From assembly GCF_000155595.1 (NCBI RefSeq), contig NZ_DS989904.1, positions 1,565,175 through 1,629,174 of the forward strand: 64,000 nt of DNA, read 5' to 3'. This document shows, in pieces, positions 44,401 through 53,256 of this stretch (position 1 is the stretch's first letter; each line of letters starts with the position of its first letter). This DNA comes from Synechococcus sp. PCC 7335. GTDB taxonomy: Bacteria > Cyanobacteriota > Cyanobacteriia > Phormidesmidales > Phormidesmidaceae. The notes below the pieces were generated by a model. That model saw nothing but the letters and a program-made list of their open reading frames with translations, did not search any database and was not told the DNA's origin. Position numbers and translations under genes: made by a program.

Positions 44401-45048
44401 ATGGCTCTACACACGAAGAAGACATTTCAGACTGGCTTACTGTCTGCTATAGCCACCGGGCTAGTAGCTGGTTTCGGGCTGATGGCAAAAGCTGACACCG
44501 CCGCTGCTCACTGCGATCTATATGCACCTGGAGAGGACTATGCCTACCTTTCTAGTAACTGTACGTTCTCGCAAAGGCAGGGCTATATTGGCATTCAGCT
44601 ACAGGCAAATGGCGTACGCTACGAATTCGATCCGATAGGTGACCAGCCAGGGAACTACATTGATCAGCATGGGAACCCAGTTTATCGACAGGCCGGACTA
44701 GGCGATGCTGGCAATATTTTTGAGTTTGTTGATGGCTCGCATCTTTATTTGTATTGGGATAGTAGCAGTTCTTATGGAAGCACGTCTTCGGCTTCAGGCG
44801 ATCGCGTTGGTACGTTAGTTGCCCATGAGCGCGGATCTCAGATCAACTTGCGGAGTGAACCCACTATTTATTCAAGGGCGCTGGGTTACGGTTTGGCTGG
44901 AGATCAGATCGATATTCTCAATTGTGAACAGGATACTGATACAGCTACGAGCGATCTCAACTGGTGTCGTGTGCAGTTTCTAGAATCAGGCGCGATTGGC
45001 TGGATTCGCAGTGATTTCATCATCTTTCCGAGCGATGGCAGATTGTAG
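44401..45048 (+). CDS. Secreted SH3b-domain protein
   Basis: A signal peptide (about 1-32, LLSAIATGLVAGFGLMAKADTAAA) precedes a beta-rich domain with GYIGIQLQANGVRYEFDPIG. A bacterial SH3 domain is at about 138-210 (VAHERGSQINLRSEPTIYSRALGYGLAGDQIDIL, then WCRVQFLESGAIGWIRSDFI). SH3b domains often bind peptidoglycan or peptides, so it is likely an envelope or periplasmic protein. The N-terminal part resembles other exported cyanobacterial proteins of unknown role. It is divergent from the preceding gene. Confidence 0.75.
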   Translation: MALHTKKTFQTGLLSAIATGLVAGFGLMAKADTAAAHCDLYAPGEDYAYLSSNCTFSQRQGYIGIQLQANGVRYEFDPIGDQPGNYIDQHGNPVYRQAGLGDAGNIFEFVDGSHLYLYWDSSSSYGSTSSASGDRVGTLVAHERGSQINLRSEPTIYSRALGYGLAGDQIDILNCEQDTDTATSDLNWCRVQFLESGAIGWIRSDFIIFPSDGRL

Positions 45049-45134
45049 GACTTCAAAGATTCCAAGAACTAAAAGGTCTAACTGCTTAATCCCTTCCTTA
45101 TTGTGCATTTTTATATCGCTTGGCGAATCCACAC

Positions 45135-45764
45135 ATGAGATACAACGAAACTCTTGACACAAATCTCTCTAGAGCTGCTCTGCTCTCAGTTAGTGCCTTA
45201 ATAGGTGGACTAACAGCAGTAAACCTGCCAGATCAGGTAGTAGAGACTGCGATCGCGCAAATGATTGAGCAGCGTACGCCCGTTACGTACATGACGCCAC
45301 AGAACGCAGATGAAATTGCGGTACAGATTACCGACGGTAATTTCTATTTCTACGATATATTGCAACGCTCATATGGCAACCTGTTTCAGGCAACGAGTAG
45401 CAGCCTAAGGGTGATGTATGACCGCGATACCGGACGGGTTACGGTCATCAGTGACGAGACCGGAGAAGAGTTCTACAACTACACTTTCTCAGAAAGTTCG
45501 AGTGGTTCAAGCAGTAGTACATCCTCTCCAACAACCTATACTACTGTTCGAAATGCTGATGAGATCGATATTCAGGTGACAGATGGAGGCTTTGCCTTTA
45601 GCGATACGCTAGAGCAGACAGCGCCCGACACCTTCATCGCTCAGCAAGGACAAGTTAGGGTAGTTTATTATCGCGATCAGAGCCGCATTGCCATTATCAA
45701 TGTTGTTAGTGGTGATGAGCTTTACAACTATCAATACAGCGATGTTGATGAAGGTACTCTGTAA
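45135..45764 (+). CDS. Secreted protein with two tandem domains, unknown function
   Basis: A hydrophobic N-terminal segment (AALLSVSALIGGLTAVNL) resembles a signal or membrane anchor. Two similar domains of about 70 residues follow, separated by a Ser/Thr-rich linker: each runs NADEI-VQ-TDG-F-F-D-L, then VRV-Y-RD-GRV-I-GEE-YNY. They appear to be an internal duplication. I do not recognise the family. ATG 45135 is used; a TTG at 45120 is possible. It follows the SH3b gene by 86 bp on the same strand. Confidence 0.6.
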   Translation: MRYNETLDTNLSRAALLSVSALIGGLTAVNLPDQVVETAIAQMIEQRTPVTYMTPQNADEIAVQITDGNFYFYDILQRSYGNLFQATSSSLRVMYDRDTGRVTVISDETGEEFYNYTFSESSSGSSSSTSSPTTYTTVRNADEIDIQVTDGGFAFSDTLEQTAPDTFIAQQGQVRVVYYRDQSRIAIINVVSGDELYNYQYSDVDEGTL

Positions 45765-46165
45765 GCATCTGAAGCTACTTTTTTGATCGTCTGTCGTCTA
45801 TCTTTTGAAGCCTCTAATTACACCGTACCAACCACCGCACCAATAGGGTTTATTACGACCTTCTCAGCGGGTTCTTGGGAAAAAGTACTCAAGCAATCTC
45901 TGCTGTTGTTTGCGCTGATTCAATCTCTAGACGTAGAAGGGAACGCTAAAACTATTTTATGCGGGCAGCTAGCGGTTTTCGAAAACGAGAGAATTTGGGC
46001 GATCGCACCTTGATATTGAGTTATGCATCTTGTGAGCGACTAATGGGCTCACCGATAGTCTACCTATTACCTACTTCGACGCATCTATCACACTTTAGTC
46101 GTTCACACTCTAGTGTAAAATCACACCCGAACTCAAAGAAACTCGAGCCCTAAGAAATAACTCTA
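45765..46165. other. Intergenic region before the MscS gene
   Basis: Non-coding 400 bp. Two overlapping short frames (45783-46013 and 45959-46153) have weak starts, no ribosome site and no family resemblance. GCGATCGC occurs near 46000. I see nothing else here. Confidence 0.5.
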
Positions 46166-47923
46166 ATGCTATTAATGCGTTTACCGTCTAGACACTGGCT
46201 CAAGCTAGGATTGGCGTTTGTGCTAGCCTTAGTCGTCGCTGGATTCACTGGGCAACCTGGCTTTGCCCAATTCTCTTTACCCGACGGGTTTGGACAAGGC
46301 GACGTCGTAGGTCCACCGTCAGAGGTTACCCGTTATGGCCATATTGAAACTATCCTCGTAAGGTCTCCGCTCAATCCTGACCCGCTGTTCACGATCGCTT
46401 CGCCAACAGTTTATAACCGACAGAGCGATGCATCGTTAGAACAACGACCTGTAGAGCAACGTGCTGAAGAAATTAAGGCCAAGCTCCTACTTTTGCTAAG
46501 GCGGGAAATGAACCCGGATACGCTTGTATTCGAGGTATCAAAACTGAATAACATCGCCATTATCGATGTTAAGAATGAGCAATACCCTCGGCCTTTGGTT
46601 TTAGTTTCGGTAACTGCTAATGATGCTGATTTTAACGGTCAGCCCATCGATGAGCTAGCCAACGAATGGCGCGACATCTTAGAAGAAGATATCCGCAGCG
46701 GTCTGATGAAACTGCCAGCAGCAGAGAGACAAGTCACTCAAATTGTTCTAGGTCTGCTCCTCGTTACGTTCGTTGGAGTAGCAATAAAGTACAGCTTATC
46801 TAGGCGCCAGGGCGTACTTAGACAGAGAAAAAAAGTAGTTCAAGCCGCCTCGCAGCAAGCTGAATGGAACGAGATTGCGGAAACTAAACCCAGCCTCTTA
46901 CCAGAGCAGATAGAACAGAAGCGAGCCAGTTTCGTGCAAGGAATGCAGCGAGTGTTTAACCTAGACCGTCAGCTTTCTGTACTAGACTTTGTGCAATGGC
47001 TGCTGCTTTGGTTGATTATTCTAGCTTGGTATGGCGGGGTTACTACAGTTGCGATTGTTTCACCTTACTTACTGGAGAATTACCTTGGGTTCTTAGAGTC
47101 ACTGATTCAGGTGTTAACCATCTGGTTTATCACAGGGTTGGCTATTCGCCTTTGCCGCTTTCTAATAGACTACTTCACAACTGAGAGAAAGGGAATTGAC
47201 CTAAGCGACCTTCTGACCTACGGAGATGCTCAACGACGTCACCTGCGAGCTTCCACCATTGCTGGAGCGCTTAAAGGATTAGTCACTGTTATCATTATCT
47301 TAGCGGGGTTATTATCAGCTCTTTCAGCAGTGGGGCTGCCAACAGGATCGGTCGTAGCCATTGGTAGTGTGGCAGGCCTAGCTATTACCTTTGGCTCCCA
47401 AAACCTAGTTAAAGACTTGGTGAACGGCTTTTTTATCTTGGCGGAAGATCAGTATGCCATCGGTGATGTAATTGATATCGGTACAGCCGCTGGGCTGGTC
47501 GAAGCTCTGAACTTGCGGGTAACGCAACTTCGAGGCGGCGACGGTGAGCTAGTGACCATTCCTAACAGCGGCATTGCTCAGGTCAAGAATCTAACCCGAA
47601 GCTGGTCGCGAGTTAATTTCAGTGTTGATGTAGCCTATCAGACAAACCCCGACGAAGCCTTGAGCACACTTAAAGAGGTTGCTCAAAAGCTATACGACGA
47701 TCCCGACTGGCATGACAAGATATTGGCTGAGCCAACTGTTCTAGGAATCGATGGGATATCACACAGCGGTATAACAATCACCATCTGGATACAAACAGAA
47801 CCGTTACAGCAATGGGCGGTCGGACGAGAGTTGCGCTTGCGTGTACGGCGAGCCTTCACCGAAAAGGGCATCGAGATTGGCATGCCGACTTACAATCTTC
47901 TAGCAGCGATAAAAGACAAGTAA
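46166..47923 (+). CDS. MscS-family mechanosensitive channel
   Basis: The 585-residue protein has a signal or anchor peptide (LGLAFVLALVVAGFTGQPGFAQ), a periplasmic domain of about 160 residues, several membrane helices and the MscS core. The pore helix is GSVVAIGSVAGLAITFGSQNLVKDLVNGFFIL. The beta domain is DQYAIGDVIDIGTAAGLVEALNLRVTQLRGGDGELVTIPNSGIAQVKNLTRSWSRV. It would open on membrane tension to relieve osmotic shock. ATG 46166 is the first, with 46175 equally possible. Its end touches the decayed nhaC copy on the other strand. Confidence 0.9.
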   Translation: MLLMRLPSRHWLKLGLAFVLALVVAGFTGQPGFAQFSLPDGFGQGDVVGPPSEVTRYGHIETILVRSPLNPDPLFTIASPTVYNRQSDASLEQRPVEQRAEEIKAKLLLLLRREMNPDTLVFEVSKLNNIAIIDVKNEQYPRPLVLVSVTANDADFNGQPIDELANEWRDILEEDIRSGLMKLPAAERQVTQIVLGLLLVTFVGVAIKYSLSRRQGVLRQRKKVVQAASQQAEWNEIAETKPSLLPEQIEQKRASFVQGMQRVFNLDRQLSVLDFVQWLLLWLIILAWYGGVTTVAIVSPYLLENYLGFLESLIQVLTIWFITGLAIRLCRFLIDYFTTERKGIDLSDLLTYGDAQRRHLRASTIAGALKGLVTVIIILAGLLSALSAVGLPTGSVVAIGSVAGLAITFGSQNLVKDLVNGFFILAEDQYAIGDVIDIGTAAGLVEALNLRVTQLRGGDGELVTIPNSGIAQVKNLTRSWSRVNFSVDVAYQTNPDEALSTLKEVAQKLYDDPDWHDKILAEPTVLGIDGISHSGITITIWIQTEPLQQWAVGRELRLRVRRAFTEKGIEIGMPTYNLLAAIKDK

Positions 47924-47935
47924 GGCACTGTTGTT

Positions 47936-48773
47936 GTGTCGCGATGTACTGATCCGACGCAGTGGCATTCATGAACAGGCAGGTGACTACGGTTGATCCG
48001 ACCAAGGTACCCGCGCTATTTGCACCTGCAAGGATAGTGCTAGCCAGCTTCTGTAGCATGCCACACGCTTCTAACATGCCGCCGAACAACATCGCGGTGA
48101 TAATTAGCCAGATCGTGTTGAGCATACTGCTCATGCCCCCTCTAGAAAACAGATCGTCAATCACCGCATTGCCGGTCTCGATGCTAAAGCCGTCAGCAGC
48201 TATCTCTAGCAATAGCCTGTAGGCTCCACCCAAAGTAAAGTTTCCATCGAGCATCGTAGTTAGCAGGCCTCGCTGAAAAAGCAGCGCTGCCAAACATCCT
48301 AAAAGCACTCCAAAAATTAGAGCAGGTAGAGCAGGTACCCGTAGCGCCACCATCGTTACGACCAACAGCGGTACCGCTAGCAGCAATAGATTCAGATTGA
48401 AGTTGCTTTGAATGACCGTCTGTACATCAGCAATGGCGTTCCCGCTCAAGCTATCACCCTGATAGAAAAATCCGAGCACCAGAAACCCGATCAGAGATAG
48501 TCCAATGGCTGGCCCTGATGAGTAAACCATATGACGAATGTGGGTGAACAAATCAGTCCCCGCCATTGCCGGTGCCAGATTAGTAGTATCCGATAGGGGA
48601 GACATCTTATCGCCAAAGTAACCGCCTGAAATCACTGCGCCAGCAATCATCCCTACTGGAACGTTGAACGTTTTGCCAATTGCAATCAGCGCAATGCCAA
48701 TCGTGCCACTAGTAGACCAGCTGCTGCCCGTACACAGAGCAACAATACAGCTCACAATGCAGGAGATAAACAA
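47936..48773 (-). pseudogene. nhaC-type Na+/H+ antiporter remnant
   Basis: The minus-strand frame encodes the core of NhaC (ALCTGSSWSTSGTIGIALIAIG, GGYFGDKMSPLSDTTNLAPAMAGTDLFTH, MLFGGMLEACGMLQKLA). The N-terminal third is missing: the frame begins with TTG inside a membrane segment and stop codons (TAG, TAA) lie just upstream. The C-terminal part ends at ASDQYIA; the frame then runs antisense into mscS and encodes unrelated residues. NhaC proteins are about 450-480 residues, while about 280 are left. It is most likely a dead gene truncated at both ends. Confidence 0.8.
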
Positions 48774-49025
48774 ACGACAACTTCTCTATTTCTTCTCGAT
48801 TGGCTCTTAATGTATGACTGTATACGGCAATAAGACTACATGCAGCCGTGAGTTAAAGCTATGGGGACACGTGGTTTCTGTAGCCGCCGTTGAATACATT
48901 TTCTTGTAGAAGAAGCTGCGCTAACGGACACTAGCTATTTATTCTACTTTCTTGCATCAAGAGAGTAGCTTTTAAGATACATACAAAAGTTAGTCAGCAA
49001 ATACTGCTTAAGTGGAGAGAGCATC

Positions 49026-49358
49026 ATGATCGCACATGTAAAACAGTTTCTGTATCTCAGTATTGGATTAGGTCTTTTATTCACCGTAGCTCAACTAACA
49101 AGTCTTGGGACTTATCATCAGAAAGAGTCTGTGAATCAAGGGTTGCAGCTAAACGGCCTGCAGCTAAACGGACTACAGCTAAACGGCCTACAGCTAAACG
49201 GACTCGAAATGAATAGAGATTCTTTGCGTAATAGCGTTACTCAACCTGTTGAACAGATACCTTCTGATTGGATCGATACAGACAATACAAGTATCAATAT
49301 GTCCAGCAAAGAGATGGAGAATGTTGTTCTTGATGGCAGTAAAATTTCCTTTCAGTAA
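49026..49358 (+). CDS. Small secreted LQLNG-repeat protein
   Basis: An N-terminal hydrophobic helix ([22 protein letters not shown]) may be a signal or anchor. Residues about 38-60 are four perfect LQLNG pentapeptides, encoded by 15-bp tandem repeats at 49143-49202. A polar tail ends with [12 protein letters not shown]. The strongly beta-helical pentapeptide pattern, and the gene's position 25 bp before an ADYC-type gene, suggest a paired system. In myxobacterial proteins I recall such LNG repeats and the ADYC domain in one polypeptide. ATG 49026 has GAGAG 10 bases upstream. Function unknown. Confidence 0.7.
   Translation: MIAHVKQFLYLSIGLGLLFTVAQLTSLGTYHQKESVNQGLQLNGLQLNGLQLNGLQLNGLEMNRDSLRNSVTQPVEQIPSDWIDTDNTSINMSSKEMENVVLDGSKISFQ
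49143..49202 (+). repeat. 15-bp coding tandem repeats (LQLNG)
   Basis: Four head-to-tail 15-bp units encoding Leu-Gln-Leu-Asn-Gly, differing only at third positions (such as GGCCTGCAGCTAAAC and GGACTACAGCTAAAC). Copy number could change by slippage. Confidence 0.9.
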
Positions 49359-49383
49359 TACCAGCTGCTTTGGCTATACTCAT

Positions 49384-50145
49384 ATGCAGACGAAACGCAT
49401 CTTTTTCATACTGTTGGTCTTGCTTATTGTAGGATCGAGCCGTGATTCTTTTGTATATAGAAAAGAAGTAGTTGGAGCAACACTTGCGAGCTTCAATGAG
49501 GAAGGGCAGGCGCAAATTCTCAACATCAAAGATGTTCAGATTGATAGTCGAGATCCATCTGAAGAAATCTATCTCTATACCGTTGAGTATCAGCAAGCTA
49601 ACGGACAGTGGCAAAACCTGTGTTTCCCAGACAGTGAAGGCATAGCAAAAGCCATTCCGCTGTCTGGACGATGGGATAGAACAGGAGCGCATCTCAACGA
49701 TAGCAGCATCACATTTGCTTGCACTAGCGGAGCCTTAGCTAAATGTGTTCGTTGGGGTTATATGCCCTGGAAGCGCATTGATGGTGAATCGCTCCGGGAC
49801 TATCACCAAGCCTGCACCCGCATGGTACGTGCTGATTATTGCGGTGATGGCGTTGGTCACACCAAGGAAGGTACAGAGATTGATGTGTATGATCGTTTGG
49901 GGTTGCAGCAAAGAACCAGAGGAAGCGGTATGACATTTGAAGCGGCCTGGGGAGCTGATGGGGTTGTTCAGCTAAACCATTTACGATTCGAAGGCGCGAT
50001 CGCACAGTTAAAGCATGACTGTCCTAAGAAGATGGCATCAGCTCAGCAGGCTATTCGGTATGACAGTCATTATGAAGGCCAATTTCAGCCGAAACTGTCC
50101 GACCCACTCATCTTCAACGACTCCTTTGTTCAATTGGTCAAGTAG
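49384..50145 (+). CDS. Secreted ADYC-domain-like protein
   Basis: ATG 49384 gives a 253-residue protein with a signal peptide (MQTKRIFFILLVLLIVGSS). The body has YLYTVEYQQANGQWQNLCFP, FACTSGALAKCVRWGYMPWK, LRDYHQACTRMVRADYCGDG and EIDVYDRLGLQ. The ADYC-GDG motif and paired cysteines match what I recall of the ADYC domain of myxobacterial exported proteins. No enzymatic role is known. An upstream in-frame extension to 49249 reads antagonistically over the preceding gene and is not credible. The gene lies 25 bp after the LQLNG-repeat gene and is probably co-transcribed with it. Confidence 0.7.
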   Translation: MQTKRIFFILLVLLIVGSSRDSFVYRKEVVGATLASFNEEGQAQILNIKDVQIDSRDPSEEIYLYTVEYQQANGQWQNLCFPDSEGIAKAIPLSGRWDRTGAHLNDSSITFACTSGALAKCVRWGYMPWKRIDGESLRDYHQACTRMVRADYCGDGVGHTKEGTEIDVYDRLGLQQRTRGSGMTFEAAWGADGVVQLNHLRFEGAIAQLKHDCPKKMASAQQAIRYDSHYEGQFQPKLSDPLIFNDSFVQLVK

Positions 50146-50216
50146 AAAGTATTTCGATAGAACGAACATAAAAACAGTCCAATATTCAATAAGAAAGAAC
50201 AAGTGGCGGTAACACC

Positions 50217-50714
50217 ATGGCGCAACCAGCACCAACTGCTAAACAACACCCTAATTTCCGCCAGCGAATGGCCCTAATGAATGGATGGGAGACAGAGGTT
50301 GTGATTAACGCCCCTCGGGAAATGGTTTGGGATCAGGTAACCAACTTTGAAGCCTATTCAGAGTGGAATCCTTTTGTACGTAAGGCTCAAGCTGAATTCG
50401 TTGTAGGAAAGAAGATCCAGTTCCTAGAAGATCTTGAGCAGTTCGGACAGCACTGGTTGGAAGCCACCTTTCTATCAATAGATCCATATAACGCTTTTGT
50501 CTGGAAGGGATATTTCGGAGCATCCTTCCTCTTTTCAGTTCGTCATACGTTTACATTCGAAGCTATCAGTAAAGAGGAAACTTACTTTAGTCAAAGCCAC
50601 AAGAATTTTGGGCTACTAATTCCTTATCTAGCTTTGCGAGGCATCTATTGCGTGAGCTATCAAAAATATCTTGACTTTAACCAAGCGCTCAAAGAACGAT
50701 GTGAAAGCACATAA
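50217..50714 (+). CDS. SRPBCC-family protein
   Basis: The 165-residue protein has the START/SRPBCC pattern: ETEVVINAPREMVWDQVTNFEAYSEWNPFVRKAQAEF, then the beta-strand series with LEATFLSIDPYNAFVWKGYF and FSVRHTFTFEAIS, and a C-terminal helix. Such folds bind hydrophobic ligands in a deep cavity; ligand and pathway are not evident here. ATG 50217 follows AGTGGCGGTAAC with a weak ribosome site. It lies downstream of the ADYC-like gene and may be in the same transcript. A repeat resembling the dispersed palindrome family follows at 50735. Confidence 0.78.
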   Translation: MAQPAPTAKQHPNFRQRMALMNGWETEVVINAPREMVWDQVTNFEAYSEWNPFVRKAQAEFVVGKKIQFLEDLEQFGQHWLEATFLSIDPYNAFVWKGYFGASFLFSVRHTFTFEAISKEETYFSQSHKNFGLLIPYLALRGIYCVSYQKYLDFNQALKERCEST

Positions 50715-50734
50715 ACTATCTACACATTTTCTAG

Positions 50735-50767
50735 GGCTGAAACCCTTGATGCATGAAGAGCTAAGTG
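50735..50767. repeat. Possible dispersed repeat, copy D
   Basis: GGCTGAAACCCTTGATGCAT followed by GAAGAGCTAAGTG matches the inner part and right arm of copy C (CTATAACCCTTGTG then AGGCTAAGTG) at about 70% by eye. It has no left arm. Weakest of the four copies. Confidence 0.3.
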
Positions 50768-50855
50768 GTCAGCAATGACCGTAGGCTTTGCCATCTCGCA
50801 GAATATGCATCCGGCCACTGCTATACCCGGCCAGATTCGCTAGGCCAAATATGAC

Positions 50856-50886
50856 AAACCTCCTAGCCCAATACAGAGCTAAGAGG
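50856..50886 (-). terminator. Probable terminator of psbD
   Basis: On the minus strand, CCTCTTAGC and GCTAGGAGG form a nine-base stem with one G-T pair, followed by TTTG. It lies about 40 bp after the psbD stop. Confidence 0.65.
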
Positions 50887-50926
50887 TTAGAAGGGATTAT
50901 GTAACTAGTCAATCAAAGACTAAGGC

Positions 50927-51985
50927 TTACAGTGCATTACCACGAGGAAGAACTTCCTCAGGGAATACAAATTTCTCATGCGGCTGGTCCTGCGGACTCA
51001 ACCACGCACGAATACCTTCATTCAACAGAATGTTCTTCGTATAGAACGTTTCAAACTCAGGGTCTTCGGCTGCCCGAATCTCCTGCGATACGAAGTCATA
51101 CGCTCGCAAGTTCAAAGCTAATCCTACAATACCAATCGAACTCATCCATAGCCCCGTTACCGGAACAAACAACATGAAGAAGTGCAACCAGCGCTTGTTG
51201 CTAAACGCAATCCCGAAGATCTGCGACCAAAACCGGTTCGCAGTTACCATCGAATAGGTCTCTTCTGACTGAGTCGGCTCAAACGCTCTGAACGTGTTCG
51301 CGTTCTCATCGTCTTGGAACAACGTGTTCTCTACGGTCGCTCCGTGGATTGCACACAGTAGCGCACCACCTAGGATGCCGGCTACGCCCATCATATGGAA
51401 CGGGTTCAGCGTCCAGTTGTGGAAGCCCTGCAAGAACAATAGGAAGCGGAAGATGGCCGCTACCCCGAAGCTCGGCGCAAAGAACCACGATGACTGTCCC
51501 AACGGGTACATCAAGAACACAGAGACGAACACCGCAATCGGTCCACTAAAGGCAATCGCGTTGTATGGCCGAATGCCGACTAGACGAGAAATCTCGAACT
51601 GGCGCAGCATGAAGCCAATCAAACCGAAGGCACCGTGTAGGGCAACGAACGCCCATAGGCCACCAATCTGGCACCAGCGAACGAAGTCTCCTTGGGCTTC
51701 GGGGCCCCACAGTAGCAAGAGCGAATGGCCCATACTATCAGCAGGGGTAGAGACTGCAACCGTTAGGAAGTTGCAGCCTTCTAGGTATGAACTAGCCAAG
51801 CCGTGGGTGTACCACGACGTGACGAAGGTAGTGCCGGTCATCCATCCACCGATAGCCAAAAAGGCGCAGGGGAATAGAAGCAAACCGGACCAGCCTACAA
51901 AAACGAATCGGTCGCGCTTTAGCCAGTCGTCGAGAACGTCGAACCGTCCTCGCGCGGCGGGCGCTTGGCCCATTGCTATGGTCAT
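50927..51985 (-). CDS. psbD: Photosystem II D2 protein
   Basis: D2 is a core reaction-centre protein of photosystem II, binding P680 chlorophyll, QA and pheophytin. The 352-residue sequence is typical ([118 protein letters not shown]). It is a single gene with no psbC overlapping its end, so it is the psbD2-type second copy found in many cyanobacteria, rather than the psbDC operon. AGGAGATCC supports ATG 51985. A clear -10 hexamer (TATAAT) lies at 52120-52125 on the minus strand. Confidence 0.96.
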   Translation of the reverse strand: MTIAMGQAPAARGRFDVLDDWLKRDRFVFVGWSGLLLFPCAFLAIGGWMTGTTFVTSWYTHGLASSYLEGCNFLTVAVSTPADSMGHSLLLLWGPEAQGDFVRWCQIGGLWAFVALHGAFGLIGFMLRQFEISRLVGIRPYNAIAFSGPIAVFVSVFLMYPLGQSSWFFAPSFGVAAIFRFLLFLQGFHNWTLNPFHMMGVAGILGGALLCAIHGATVENTLFQDDENANTFRAFEPTQSEETYSMVTANRFWSQIFGIAFSNKRWLHFFMLFVPVTGLWMSSIGIVGLALNLRAYDFVSQEIRAAEDPEFETFYTKNILLNEGIRAWLSPQDQPHEKFVFPEEVLPRGNAL

Positions 51986-52119
51986 AAAAAGGATCTCCTA
52001 ATTGGATCATTTATATAGGACAGGGTAAAGACACGGCCTAAGACTGATGAACGCAATAAATACCATTGAGTCACCAAAAATATAAAGGTCGTTTACTAAT
52101 CTTTACCCTTGTTCTCATT

Positions 52120-52125
52120 ATTATA
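52120..52125 (-). promoter_or_regulatory. Putative -10 element of psbD
   Basis: The minus strand reads CCTATAATAATG, giving a perfect TATAAT about 135 bp before the psbD ATG. No good -35 hexamer lies at the usual distance; activation may depend on another factor. Confidence 0.5.
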
Positions 52126-52248
52126 GGATCACTTTCCCTAAAAATCTTCTAAATAAGACATAAAGCTCTGGGAAAGAGGAGGCTTATACGCACGATAGCT
52201 ATACTAGAGGGCGGACTCAACAGACCTTAAATTTGTAAGTAAAACTGT

Positions 52249-52521
52249 ATGTACATCGTTGAACTAGCGCTAAAGCACACCGCCCTTCCCTTAACTGTGC
52301 AAAAGCAAGATAAGGAAGGGGCTGAAGCAGCCTATAAAGAAGTGCTCTCTGCGCTCTCGTCTGGTAATCCAGTGACATTAGAGCTGACCTGCGACAAGGT
52401 AACAGATAAAAAGGTCGCGATCGCCGTCAGCGAGCTAGCCGCTGTGCAAATCTATGAAAAGTCAGGGAGTTCTGGCGCTTCGGGCCGAGCACCTGGCTTT
52501 TTTGCCTTAGCAGGTGAGTAA
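52249..52521 (+). CDS. UPF0367 family protein
   Basis: The 90-residue protein has the UPF0367 pattern: MYIVELALKHTALPLTVQKQ at the N-terminus, VTLELTCDKVTDKKVAIAVSELAAVQIYEK in the centre and the closing SGRAPGFFAL motif. The family is confined to cyanobacteria and some plastids; its function is not known. The gene overlaps the following CbiO-like ATPase by 8 bp, which suggests translational coupling. It is divergent from psbD. Confidence 0.88.
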   Translation: MYIVELALKHTALPLTVQKQDKEGAEAAYKEVLSALSSGNPVTLELTCDKVTDKKVAIAVSELAAVQIYEKSGSSGASGRAPGFFALAGE

Positions 52522-53176
52522 TCTGGCGATCGCGATTGAGCATGTCAGCTTCAACTGGCCTTCGGGTGCGACCGTACTGAGCGATTGTTCTTTGAGCGTC
52601 GCACCTGGAGAATTTTGTATGCTGTTGGGTAACAATGGCAGTGGCAAATCCACTTTACTCAGGCTGCTAGCCGGGCTGCTACCAAGACAAACCGGTAGCA
52701 TCAAAACCTCTGGTCCAGTTGGCTTTGTGTTTCAAAACCCAGACCATCAGCTGGTGATGCCTACTGTAGGCGCAGACGTTGCTTTTGGCCTAGTCAAAGA
52801 GAAGCTAACTGTCAAGCAAGTGCGACGGCGGGTAGAAGAAGCACTCTCGGCAGTGAACTTATTACGGTTTCAGCGGCGGCCGATCTACGCACTTAGCGGC
52901 GGTCAAAAACAGCGGGTTGCGATTGCCGGGGCCATTGCCCAGCACTGCGAAATTCTATTGCTAGATGAACCCACTGCTCTGCTCGATCCAGATAGTCAGC
53001 TTGACTTGGTTAGGCAGGTACAGTCGCTGGTCAAAAGTAGAGGACTCACCGCCCTATGGGTGACCCATCGATTAGCGGAATTAGACTATTGCGATCGCGC
53101 CTTTCTATTAGAAAAGGGAACGCTCAGCGATAGCGGTGACCCTCAAAGGCTCAAACACAAACTTCAACAGCCGTAG
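52514..53176 (+). CDS. ABC ATPase of the CbiO/EcfA type
   Basis: The 220-residue protein has Walker A GNNGSGKST, Q-loop VFQNPDHQLVMPTVGADVAFG (the FQNPDHQ signature of CbiO/EcfA ATPases), signature LSGGQKQRVAIAGAI, Walker B ILLLDEPTALLDP and the switch VTHR. ECF transporters import vitamins or metals with a T and an S component; neither is encoded nearby. In cyanobacteria such an ATPase often stands alone like this. GTG 52514 is the start, overlapping the UPF0367 gene. Confidence 0.87.
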   Translation: MSNLAIAIEHVSFNWPSGATVLSDCSLSVAPGEFCMLLGNNGSGKSTLLRLLAGLLPRQTGSIKTSGPVGFVFQNPDHQLVMPTVGADVAFGLVKEKLTVKQVRRRVEEALSAVNLLRFQRRPIYALSGGQKQRVAIAGAIAQHCEILLLDEPTALLDPDSQLDLVRQVQSLVKSRGLTALWVTHRLAELDYCDRAFLLEKGTLSDSGDPQRLKHKLQQP

Positions 53177-53256
53177 CAATGCAGACACACTTACAGAGTT
53201 CTATCGCCTAATATGAAAAGTATAGATACCTCACGTTCCTATCGTTAGTCCTTGCT

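Noticed and set aside
45783-46153. Two overlapping short plus-strand frames before mscS
   Set aside because: One starts TTG, both lack ribosome sites, and neither resembles a known protein.
49143-49202. Regularly spaced repeats as a CRISPR-like array
   Set aside because: The 15-bp units have no spacers and encode LQLNG in frame; it is a coding repeat.
51294-52001. 235-codon frame antisense to psbD
   Set aside because: It lies wholly within psbD on the opposite strand; long antisense frames arise from the codon bias of this highly conserved gene.
52092-52109. HLR1-like TTTACTAA-TC-TTTACCCT near psbD
   Set aside because: It points away from psbD, has three mismatches, and would lie just downstream of the predicted transcription start; too weak to list as a site.
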